Source: Acidobacteriota bacterium (lineage in GTDB: Bacteria > Acidobacteriota > Blastocatellia > Pyrinomonadales > Pyrinomonadaceae). From it: a stretch of DNA of 7,730 nucleotides. Positions 1 to 5,873 of this stretch are shown here, one piece after another. Numbering within the stretch: position 1 is the first letter of the stretch; each line of letters begins with the position of its first letter. The stretch spans positions 1 through 7,730 of the forward strand of contig JAIVJP010000074.1 in NCBI GenBank assembly GCA_020199975.1. The letters run 5' to 3'. Below the pieces are notes generated by a model. That model searched no databases. It was given only the letters and a program-made list of their open reading frames with translations, and had not been told where the DNA came from. The position numbers were made by a program, and so were the translations under genes.

Positions 1-213
1 ACCTACTTGAGCCACCTCAAGCCGCTTTCATTTCGCGAGCAACGCATGCTCGAGCGCGCTCGATATCTTGTCGTTTCCGAGCTGGCCGCAGTTTGTCGGC
101 AACCGGAATGCGACATCGAGCCCCGGGTCGAACAAGCTCTCGCACGGGCCTGCAACAAGCACGATCAAAGCCCGGTTCGCGCTCATGCCGCAGGGGCTGC
201 CGGCGGTCATTAA
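1..213 (+). CDS. Possible C-terminal end of an unrecognised upstream protein (partial)
   Basis: The frame is open from the first base of the window to a TAA at 211-213, giving 70 codons with no needed start inside the window. The first 50 or so residues read like an ordinary helical protein, rich in Arg, Glu, Leu and Ala (for example REQRMLERARYLVVSELAAV). The last 15 or so are low in complexity and rich in Ala, Gly and His. I recognise no family. An internal TTG at 7 could be a start, but no Shine-Dalgarno sequence can be seen because the window begins just upstream. A competing - strand ORF (28-309) overlaps it, and at most one is likely to be real. I prefer the + frame because it is collinear with the following genes and its composition is more protein-like. 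This is a weak call. Confidence 0.35.
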   Translation, partial: TYLSHLKPLSFREQRMLERARYLVVSELAAVCRQPECDIEPRVEQALARACNKHDQSPVRAHAAGAAGGH

Positions 214-308
214 AGAAATTCTCTTAGAAATCAGGTAATCCTCACGCAATTCAGAACCGTACACCATCTTCAGAGCCAGTATCGCTATGCCTCGGGCTAC
301 GTCCCGCA

Positions 309-317
309 TGCTATAAT
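309..317 (+). promoter_or_regulatory. Extended -10 promoter element upstream of the CorC-like gene
   Basis: The sequence TGCTATAAT is a perfect extended -10 (TGn plus TATAAT). No good -35 hexamer lies 16-18 bases upstream, as expected for promoters that rely on the TG extension. The predicted transcription start is near 324, giving a leader of about 44 bases before the ATG at 368. It would drive the CorC-like gene and, by overlap, eno. This is inferred from motif match only. Confidence 0.5.
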
Positions 318-367
318 CCCTCCCGTTAACAGTTGATTTCGAGTCGGCACCCCACCTCTTTTGAAGA

Positions 368-1816
368 ATGTCCGAACCGCCAAGTTATCTTTTCAACCTG
401 ATGTTCGCCGCTGGTGACGCTGGGGCTCCTACCAGTGTGGCAATGCTCGCTCTGAAGCTGGGCGCTGTGCTGTTGCTCGTTGCCGCCAATGGTTTTTTTG
501 TGGCAGCCGAGTTTGCGTTTGTAGGTGTCAGACGCTCACGCATTGAGACACTGGCTGCGGCTGGAAAAGCTTCTGCAATCCGACTACTACGACTCCTTAG
601 CAATCTGAACGCTTACCTTTCGGCGTCACAACTGGGGATTACTCTAGCCTCGCTCGCGCTGGGCTGGGTAGGTGAACCCGTAATCGCGCGCATGTTGGAA
701 CGACCCTTCTCCGGGCTCTCCGACACTGTCAGACACGGCTTGGCTTTCGGAATAGCCTTTTCGATAATCACTTCGCTGCATATCGTTTTGGGTGAGCAAG
801 CGCCGAAACTAATTGGTCTGGCGCGGGCAGAGAGAGTTGCTTTGGCCGTCTCCCTGCCGATGGAGCTTTTTTATCGAGTGTTTCAATGGCCCATCCGTGC
901 TCTCGACTGGGCCAGTGCGCGAACGGTTCGCATCGTGGGCCTGCAGGCAACTTCGGAACATGCGTCGAGCTATACCGAAGCTGAGCTGCGGCAGTTGGTG
1001 GACATTTCCAGGGACAGCGGTCATCTGCGCGCGGAAGAGCGCCGCTTGATTCACCGGGTGTTTGAGTTTTCGGATACGCTGGTGCGTGAAGCCATGGTGC
1101 CCCGCACAGCCATTGCGGCGATCTCCAGCGACTGTTCCCTGGAAGACATTACCAAAGCCTTTGAGCAGCATCGCTATTCACGTCTTCCGGTTTATCGTGA
1201 ATCCATAGATGACGTGATTGGGTTCGTGCACAGCAAGGACGTGATGCCCTATCTTCTCCATCCCGAAACCTTTCGGTTGGAAGACGTCATGCAGCCCCCT
1301 TTGTTTGTGGTGGATACGGCGCGGCTTGAACATGTTTTGGGTCAGATGCAAAAAGGCAAGACCCACTTCGGGTTCGTAGTGGACGAGCACGGCGGGCTCG
1401 AAGGAATTATCACTCTTGAAGATTTGCTCGAGGAAATTGTTGGCGAAATATCTGATGAGCACGACGAAGAGGTTAACGAGCAGATCAACCCGGTGGGCGA
1501 ACGGCAGTTTCTGCTGGAAGGCGGGCTGGCTGTTCGCGACTTGAATCGAAGGCTAAAATTGTTAGTGCCAGAATCTGAAGCTTACACGACAATCGCCGGG
1601 TTCTTAATGACTGCGGCGGGCCACGTGCTGAAACCAGGTGAAGTAGTGAAACACAACGGCCTTGTGTTTCGAGTTGAACGAGTTGAGCGTCGCCGAGTGA
1701 TGCGTGTGCGTCTGGAACTACCGGAGGAAGACGAAATATCCGGATCCGCGACCACTGCGGCCGGTGCTCGCGCAGCCGGACAACATCACACTTTGCAGGA
1801 GCTGCATCAAAAATGA
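368..1816 (+). CDS. CNNM/CorC (HlyC)-type membrane protein with DUF21, CBS pair and CorC_HlyC domains
   Basis: This 482-residue inner-membrane protein belongs to the CNNM/CorC family, whose studied members handle Mg2+ (or Co2+) efflux; many homologues are loosely annotated as hemolysins. The DUF21/CNNM transmembrane domain covers about residues 27-200. Hydrophobic segments lie near 29-53, 86-109 and 122-142, followed by the family signature HIVLGEQAPK at 138-147. Two CBS domains follow (about 243-295 and 307-365; GFVVDEHGGLEGIITLEDLL is typical of the second), with an acidic DEHDEE linker at 363-368. The CorC_HlyC domain lies at about 372-450. Length and domain order are normal for the family. 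The final 30 or so residues are a low-complexity tail rich in Ala, Gly and His. The ATG at 368 has only a weak, very close purine run (GAAGA). In-frame ATGs at 401 and 443 have no better ribosome site and would trim the region before the first membrane segment. The stop overlaps the eno start (ATGA), implying coupled translation. The exact ion transported cannot be read from sequence. Confidence 0.93.
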   Translation: MSEPPSYLFNLMFAAGDAGAPTSVAMLALKLGAVLLLVAANGFFVAAEFAFVGVRRSRIETLAAAGKASAIRLLRLLSNLNAYLSASQLGITLASLALGWVGEPVIARMLERPFSGLSDTVRHGLAFGIAFSIITSLHIVLGEQAPKLIGLARAERVALAVSLPMELFYRVFQWPIRALDWASARTVRIVGLQATSEHASSYTEAELRQLVDISRDSGHLRAEERRLIHRVFEFSDTLVREAMVPRTAIAAISSDCSLEDITKAFEQHRYSRLPVYRESIDDVIGFVHSKDVMPYLLHPETFRLEDVMQPPLFVVDTARLEHVLGQMQKGKTHFGFVVDEHGGLEGIITLEDLLEEIVGEISDEHDEEVNEQINPVGERQFLLEGGLAVRDLNRRLKLLVPESEAYTTIAGFLMTAAGHVLKPGEVVKHNGLVFRVERVERRRVMRVRLELPEEDEISGSATTAAGARAAGQHHTLQELHQK

Positions 1817-3147
1817 GCTGGATTGATCAAGTCCAAGCAAGAGAAATCCTGGATTCGCGTGGCAACCCCACAGTGGAAGCGGAAGTTACTCTGGTGGGCG
1901 GTGAAGTGGGCCGAGCAGCGGTACCCTCAGGCGCGTCAACGGGAGAGCATGAAGCCGTCGAGCTACGCGATGGTGATAAAAAACGCTATGGCGGCAAAGG
2001 TGTTTTGAAGGCTGTTCGCAACGTAAATGACGTTATAGCGCCCGAGCTGGCTGGCATGGATGCGCTCGATCAAACCGAGATCGATCAGACTTTGATTGAA
2101 CTCGATGGCACGCCGACCAAATCGAAACTCGGAGCGAATGCACTCTTAGCTGTATCACTTGCCACTGCGCGAGCGGCTGCCACTTATCTCAAGATCCCGC
2201 TTTACAAGTATCTCGGTGGACCTAACGCACGAACTCTTCCAGTCCCCATGATGAATATTATCAATGGCGGAGCCCATGCCGATAACAACGTGGATTTCCA
2301 GGAGTTCATGATCGTGCCTGTTGGCGCACCTGCTTTTTGCGAAGCTCTCCGAATCGGGGCAGAAGTCTTTCATACACTTAAATCTGTCCTACAGAAGAAG
2401 GGCTACGCCACCAGCGTCGGTGACGAAGGCGGATTCGCCCCTAACTTGCGATCAAACGAAGAGGCGATCGAAACCATACTCCAGGCCATCACGCAGGCGG
2501 GATACACGGCCGGCACCGATTGCTTGCTGGCTCTCGATCCGGCAGCCAGCGAGTTTTTCGACGGCAAGTCTTATGTGTTTAAGAAGAGCAACAAGCGAAA
2601 GCTGTCGAGTGATAGCATGGTTGCGTACTGGAAAAGCTGGACCGAGCAATACCCAATTGTCTCCATTGAGGATGGAATGGCGGAGAACGATTGGGACGGT
2701 TGGAAGACTTTGACAGATGAACTTGGCCAGCGCGTGCAGTTGGTTGGGGATGATCTTTTCGTCACGAATACTGCATTCCTGCGCAAAGGAATCGAGCGGG
2801 GCGTGGCAAACTCGATCCTGATCAAGGTGAACCAGATCGGCACGCTCACTGACACACTTGATTGCATCGAGCTGGCCAAAACATCCAACCGAACGGCAGT
2901 CATCTCACACCGCTCCGGAGAGACAGAGGATCCATTTATTGCCGATCTCGCCGTCGCGACCAACGCCGGCCAGATCAAAACGGGCTCCTTATCGCGGACA
3001 GATCGGATCGCGAAATACAATCAACTCCTGCGTATCGAGGAAGACTTGCGCGGAGCAGCACGCTACCCGGGTCGCGCTGCGTTTTACCAAATCGCGCCAG
3101 CGTCGCAGACGAACCACCGCCAGAAAGCCCGCGCGGCGAGACGTTGA
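1813..3147 (+). CDS. eno: Enolase (phosphopyruvate hydratase)
   Basis: Enolase converts 2-phosphoglycerate to phosphoenolpyruvate in the cytoplasm (glycolysis/gluconeogenesis, EC 4.2.1.11). The 444-residue protein matches the family end to end. The mobile loop SGAST is at 39-43, the substrate His is H155 (GGAHADNN), and E164 lies in FQEF. The proton-shuttle E205 lies in GDEGGFAP, and the metal ligands are D242 (LDP), E286 (SIEDG) and D313 (GDD). The catalytic base is K338 (IKVNQIGTL), with HRSGETED at 366-373 and K389 in IKTGS. All catalytic and Mg2+-binding positions expected of the family are present. The ATG shares an ATGA with the upstream stop, and AGGAG (1797-1801) lies 11 bases before it. 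Most bacterial enolases end soon after the RAAFY motif (421-425 here). This one carries an extra tail of about 18 residues ending in a basic KARAARR, which is unusual but probably harmless. The next glycolytic-pathway gene, gpmI, follows. Confidence 0.98.
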   Translation: MSWIDQVQAREILDSRGNPTVEAEVTLVGGEVGRAAVPSGASTGEHEAVELRDGDKKRYGGKGVLKAVRNVNDVIAPELAGMDALDQTEIDQTLIELDGTPTKSKLGANALLAVSLATARAAATYLKIPLYKYLGGPNARTLPVPMMNIINGGAHADNNVDFQEFMIVPVGAPAFCEALRIGAEVFHTLKSVLQKKGYATSVGDEGGFAPNLRSNEEAIETILQAITQAGYTAGTDCLLALDPAASEFFDGKSYVFKKSNKRKLSSDSMVAYWKSWTEQYPIVSIEDGMAENDWDGWKTLTDELGQRVQLVGDDLFVTNTAFLRKGIERGVANSILIKVNQIGTLTDTLDCIELAKTSNRTAVISHRSGETEDPFIADLAVATNAGQIKTGSLSRTDRIAKYNQLLRIEEDLRGAARYPGRAAFYQIAPASQTNHRQKARAARR

Positions 3148-3308
3148 AGTCAGCGGTTTCTGCTGAAAGCTTGGAAGGTTACACGAGGCTCTGTGGCGCA
3201 AATGAGTCGGGAGTGGCAGCCGGGGGGTTCAATCCAGCACTGATCGCCTATCGCCTCGACGTACCGGTCATTCATAACTTCCTCTCGAAAGACTCAGATT
3301 GGCTCTAA
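3144..3308 (+). CDS. Doubtful small ORF (54 aa) between eno and gpmI
   Basis: A TTG at 3144 overlaps the eno stop (TTGA), and the frame runs to a TAA at 3306-3308, seven bases before the gpmI start. It fills the otherwise unexplained eno-gpmI gap. The product has an ordinary amino-acid composition (for example NPALIAYRLDVPVIHNF at about 31-47), with no membrane segment, signal peptide or motif that I know. A weak purine run (GGCGAG) precedes the TTG. The same frame is also open further upstream inside eno, so the openness is not strong evidence. It may equally be a noncoding spacer. Septum-initiator or other small genes often follow eno in bacteria, but I see no resemblance to them here. Confidence 0.22.
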   Translation: MKSAVSAESLEGYTRLCGANESGVAAGGFNPALIAYRLDVPVIHNFLSKDSDWL

Positions 3309-3310
3309 GG
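3307..3310 (+). promoter_or_regulatory. Ribosome binding site fixing the gpmI TTG start
   Basis: AAGG, five bases before the TTG at 3316, supports TTG as the start. The iPGM family normally begins only a few residues before the (I/L)DGWG motif, which fits a start here. No ATG or GTG lies in frame between the ribosome site and that motif. Confidence 0.55.
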
Positions 3311-3315
3311 CAGAC

Positions 3316-4215
3316 TTGAAGAACAACACACCCCTCGCGCTCATAATCATCGATGGCTGGGGCTATTCGCCTATCCGTGAAGGAAACGCGATTGCCCTCG
3401 CCGCCACACCTTATTACGACGAATTAACTGAATCGTATCCTCACACGCTGCTCGAGGCTTCCGGCGCGCGAGTCGGCCTTCCTGCCGGAGTGATGGGCAA
3501 CTCCGAGGTGGGCCACCTCAACATCGGTTCCGGCCGCGTGGTCCGGATGGATGTCTCGCGGGTTGACTATGAAATCGCCACCGGCGGGTTCTTTAGAAAC
3601 GAGGTTCTGATCGCAGCGATGGAAGGAGTTAAGAAACGGAATACGGCCCTGCATTTGATGGGGCTGATTTCCGATGGCCAAGTTCATTCGTCACTCGAAC
3701 ATCTTTACGCACTACTGCGCATGGCCAAGGCCCTTGGGCTCGAACGCGTCTATATCCATTGTTTCCTTGACGGCCGCGATACACCGCCGTCCTCAGCGAT
3801 TGAGTATGTGTCGATGCTGCAAAAGAAGACTGAGGAGATCGGGGTGGGCAAAATCGCCACTCTCGTGGGCCGCTATTACGCGATGGACCGTGATAAGCGA
3901 TGGGAAAGAACTAAACGTGCTTATGATTTGTTGGTTCACGGCCAAGGTGAGCGAGCCACTCATCCGGTAAGCGCGATCAAGCGAGCCTACGAGCGAGACC
4001 TCACTGACGAATTCATCGAACCGATTGTGATAGTGGGCGCCAGTGGAAAACCGGTGGTGACAATTAAGGACGAAGACGCGGTCATCTTTTTCAACTTCCG
4101 ACCCGACCGCGCTCGGCAACTCACACGCGCGCTTGCGCTAGCAGGTTTCAACGAGTTTCAAGTGGTGGGCAGGCCCAAGACCGATTTCGTCTGTTTCACT
4201 TACCTACTTTTTTAA
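3316..4215 (+). CDS. gpmI: iPGM N-terminal fragment (phosphotransferase-domain metal site part and transferase domain)
   Basis: This is the 299-residue 5' part of the broken gpmI. Visible iPGM hallmarks are D13 in IIIDGWG, the nucleophile S63 in MGNSEVGH, H124 in GQVHS, R153/D154 (with G152) in LDGRDTPP, R186 and R192 in GRYYAMDRD, and R262/R265 in FNFRPDRAR. These cover metal ligands, the phosphoserine and substrate-binding residues. Homology holds through FVCFT (about residues 291-295); the last four residues, YLLF, are out of frame and end at a TAA (4213-4215). The start is TTG, supported by AAGG five bases upstream. The fragment alone lacks the rest of the phosphatase-like metal-binding domain and should not be active. 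It follows eno, whose substrate the intact enzyme would supply. Confidence 0.85.
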   Translation: MKNNTPLALIIIDGWGYSPIREGNAIALAATPYYDELTESYPHTLLEASGARVGLPAGVMGNSEVGHLNIGSGRVVRMDVSRVDYEIATGGFFRNEVLIAAMEGVKKRNTALHLMGLISDGQVHSSLEHLYALLRMAKALGLERVYIHCFLDGRDTPPSSAIEYVSMLQKKTEEIGVGKIATLVGRYYAMDRDKRWERTKRAYDLLVHGQGERATHPVSAIKRAYERDLTDEFIEPIVIVGASGKPVVTIKDEDAVIFFNFRPDRARQLTRALALAGFNEFQVVGRPKTDFVCFTYLLF

Positions 4216-4258
4216 CGGTGGCGTCGAAAAGGAGCACCCTTCGGAGCGCCGTCTGCTT

Positions 4259-4729
4259 GTGTCTTCCCCAAGGATCGCCACTTATGATCTGCAACCTGAG
4301 ATGTCGGCGTTTAAGGTCACCGATCAGGTACTGCGCGGCCTCGAAGACGAACAGACTGATGTTTTCGTCATTAACTTTGCAAATCCCGACATGGTCGGCC
4401 ACACAGGTAAACTCGACAAAACCATAGAGGCTTGCCAGTACGTGGATACTTGTCTGGGCTGGATTACCAAAACTGTTAGGGGGGCAGGAGGGGTGACCCT
4501 GATTACTGCCGACCATGGAAACGCGGAGCAAATGATCAATCCGGAAACCGGCCAGCCGCATACCGCCCATACAACTAATCCCGTGCCTTTGCACTTGATC
4601 GATGAAGCGTCGCGCGGTTTGAAGCTCCGCAATGGGGGGGCGCTTGAAGACGTGGCGCCCACCATTCTTGGCTTGCTCGGCATTGCCCAGCCGGCGGAAA
4701 TGACCGGGCGCGATCTGCGGAATTCCTAA
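4259..4729 (+). CDS. gpmI: iPGM C-terminal fragment (metal-binding domain)
   Basis: This is the 3' part of the broken gpmI, in the +1-shifted frame relative to the 5' part. The first in-frame GTG is at 4259, but recognisable homology starts earlier, at codon 4199 (LTYFFNGGVEKE), so this GTG is not a genuine start. Family motifs present are ATYDLQPEMSA, NPDMVGHTG (metal-binding Asp and His), TADHGNAEQM (Asp and His ligands), HTAHTTNPVPL (His ligand), EDVAPTILGLLG and EMTGRDL near the end. The C-terminus is complete for the family. No convincing ribosome site precedes 4259. It is separated by 27 bases from the next gene's TTG. Confidence 0.8.
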   Translation: MSSPRIATYDLQPEMSAFKVTDQVLRGLEDEQTDVFVINFANPDMVGHTGKLDKTIEACQYVDTCLGWITKTVRGAGGVTLITADHGNAEQMINPETGQPHTAHTTNPVPLHLIDEASRGLKLRNGGALEDVAPTILGLLGIAQPAEMTGRDLRNS

Positions 4730-4756
4730 GAACATTCGGGTGACTAGTAATAGCAG

Positions 4757-5785
4757 TTGAGCTTTGATCCGCGAAACATCCTGGTTATTGATTTAGGCCA
4801 GCTTGGCGATGTGGTGCTGAGTCTGCCTGCGCTGCACGGGATTCGCGAACGTTTTCCGAAAGCGGCAATCACCGTGGCCGTGGGTAAGCAGGGTGCGGGG
4901 GTCGTTGAGCTGTCAGGCTATGCCAACTCCACGCTCGTGGTTGATCGAGTGCTGCGAGACGGACTGAAGTTGGTTTCGCTGGCGTATATCGCCAAGCTGG
5001 TTCAAAGGGTGCGACGGTCTCGGTTTGATTTTGTGATTGATCTTCATAGCCTGTCAGAAACAAACCTTCTCGGATTTCTGTCAGGGGCCCCGAAGCGTCT
5101 CTATTCACGTCGGCCCACGCGCTCACTTGATTTCCTTGCTAACTTCCACCCGCGACCGCCTCTTGAGGTAGACCACCGTCAGCGACATTTAATTGATCGC
5201 TATCTCGACGTGCTGATCCCGCTGGGAGTGAAAGACGTAGACCGTTTACCCCATCTCAGGACCAGGGCAGCGGACGATGCAGCCATAGAAAAGATCTTGA
5301 AGCAAGCAAAGGCTGACGTTGGCACTCCCTTAGTCGGACTACTTCCGGGAGCGGGTCATCACAGCCATCGGTGGCCGCTTGAGCGGTTCGCTGAACTCGC
5401 AGATTTCCTGTCTCGAAACGATCACGTAAGAATTCTGGTGTTCCAGGGACCCGAAGAACGTGCGTTTGTTCAGGACATTCGGCGACGGTTCCCACCAACT
5501 ACCCTCGTTCTCGATAAACTTACTATCCAGCAGGTCGCGGCCGCTCAGGCTCGGTTGGCGGTGTTTGTCTCAAATGATACGGGGCCCATGCATATTGCTT
5601 CGGCCGTGGGAACTCCGGTGGTTCTGCTGCTCGACGAGCGTGCTCCTCAAAGCTACTTGCCTCAAGGCGACCGTCACCAAATCATCTACAGCAGCGCTAT
5701 CGACGACGTTACAGTGGAAGAAGTCTATACCGCGGCGCGAATTGTACTGGCCGGAAATCGATCCGCTACTCTCTTCGCAAGGTGA
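4757..5785 (+). CDS. GT9-family glycosyltransferase (ADP-heptose:LPS heptosyltransferase-like)
   Basis: This 342-residue protein has the two Rossmann-like (GT-B) halves of the GT9 family, which transfers heptose from ADP-heptose onto the LPS inner core on the cytoplasmic face of the inner membrane. The N-terminal half shows ILVIDLGQLGDVVLSLPALH (8-27), with D18 at the place of the family's catalytic Asp, and DLHSLSETNLLGFLSGAPKR (95-114). The C-terminal, nucleotide-binding half shows LLPGAG at 195-200, HRWPLERF at 204-211, FQGPEERAF at 229-237, and SNDTGPMHIASAVGTPVVLL at 272-291. The HRWP Arg sits where WaaC-type enzymes have Lys. The family does not fix the acceptor, so I do not choose between WaaC, WaaF and WaaQ types. 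The start is TTG at 4757: an in-frame TAG lies just upstream (4751-4753), and no ATG or GTG precedes the first conserved strand. No Shine-Dalgarno sequence is visible. The length is normal. Confidence 0.9.
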   Translation: MSFDPRNILVIDLGQLGDVVLSLPALHGIRERFPKAAITVAVGKQGAGVVELSGYANSTLVVDRVLRDGLKLVSLAYIAKLVQRVRRSRFDFVIDLHSLSETNLLGFLSGAPKRLYSRRPTRSLDFLANFHPRPPLEVDHRQRHLIDRYLDVLIPLGVKDVDRLPHLRTRAADDAAIEKILKQAKADVGTPLVGLLPGAGHHSHRWPLERFAELADFLSRNDHVRILVFQGPEERAFVQDIRRRFPPTTLVLDKLTIQQVAAAQARLAVFVSNDTGPMHIASAVGTPVVLLLDERAPQSYLPQGDRHQIIYSSAIDDVTVEEVYTAARIVLAGNRSATLFAR

Positions 5786-5860
5786 TGGGCTCATCATTGG
5801 ATCATTTCTTTATCGCGAAAAGTTACGCAAACTTCCGAGTTATGCTTCAAACAGAGACTC

Positions 5861-5867
5861 AGGAAAG
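5861..5867 (+). promoter_or_regulatory. Ribosome binding site deciding the dacB start
   Basis: AGGAAAG ends six bases before the ATG at 5874. It selects this ATG over earlier starts in the same open frame, which stays open back to 5460 across the end of the glycosyltransferase gene. The ATG is also placed so that a signal-anchor segment begins about ten residues in. Confidence 0.6.
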
Positions 5868-5873
5868 TTAAGG

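Larger units (their letters stand above)
3316..4729 (+). pseudogene. gpmI: gpmI (cofactor-independent phosphoglycerate mutase), disrupted by an internal deletion with frame change
   Basis: Taken as a whole, this is a gene for 2,3-bisphosphoglycerate-independent phosphoglycerate mutase (alkaline phosphatase superfamily, EC 5.4.2.12), which interconverts 3- and 2-phosphoglycerate using Mn2+ or similar ions. Its two halves lie in different frames that meet near 4195-4202. Left-frame homology runs to FVCFT. Right-frame homology starts at LTYFFNGG (codons from 4199). In known iPGMs about 43 residues lie between these points, including the ETEKYAHV segment with the active-site Lys; they are absent here. 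The two parts sum to about 471 residues against about 510 for the family. The frame arithmetic requires a loss of 3n+2 bases. A single homopolymer error cannot explain a missing conserved segment, so this is a true deletion or a misassembly. As written, the gene cannot make a working enzyme. Confidence 0.82.

Noticed and set aside
2571..3020. - strand open frame of 149 codons inside eno
   Set aside because: It is the antisense shadow of a fully conserved enolase gene.
3226..3235. GGTTCAATCC resembling a tRNA T-arm
   Set aside because: No pairing stem flanks it, and no acceptor, D-arm or anticodon stem can be fitted around it.
4207..4215. Run of six T as a possible programmed slippage site joining the two gpmI frames
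   Set aside because: Slippage would restore the frame but not the missing 43 or so conserved residues with the active-site Lys, so it does not rescue the enzyme.
4196..4735. Long - strand open frame opposite the gpmI 3' part
   Set aside because: It is antisense to clear iPGM homology, and its translation shows no recognisable domain.
5460..5873. N-terminal extension of the dacB frame, open 414 bases upstream of the ATG
   Set aside because: Most of it overlaps the well-supported glycosyltransferase in another frame, the translation has no family features, and the ATG at 5874 has a good ribosome site and is followed by a proper signal sequence.
5786..5873. Possible promoter or small RNA in the gap before dacB
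   Set aside because: TTGGAT near 5797 has no convincing -10 at the right spacing, and no stable hairpin or known RNA motif is visible.
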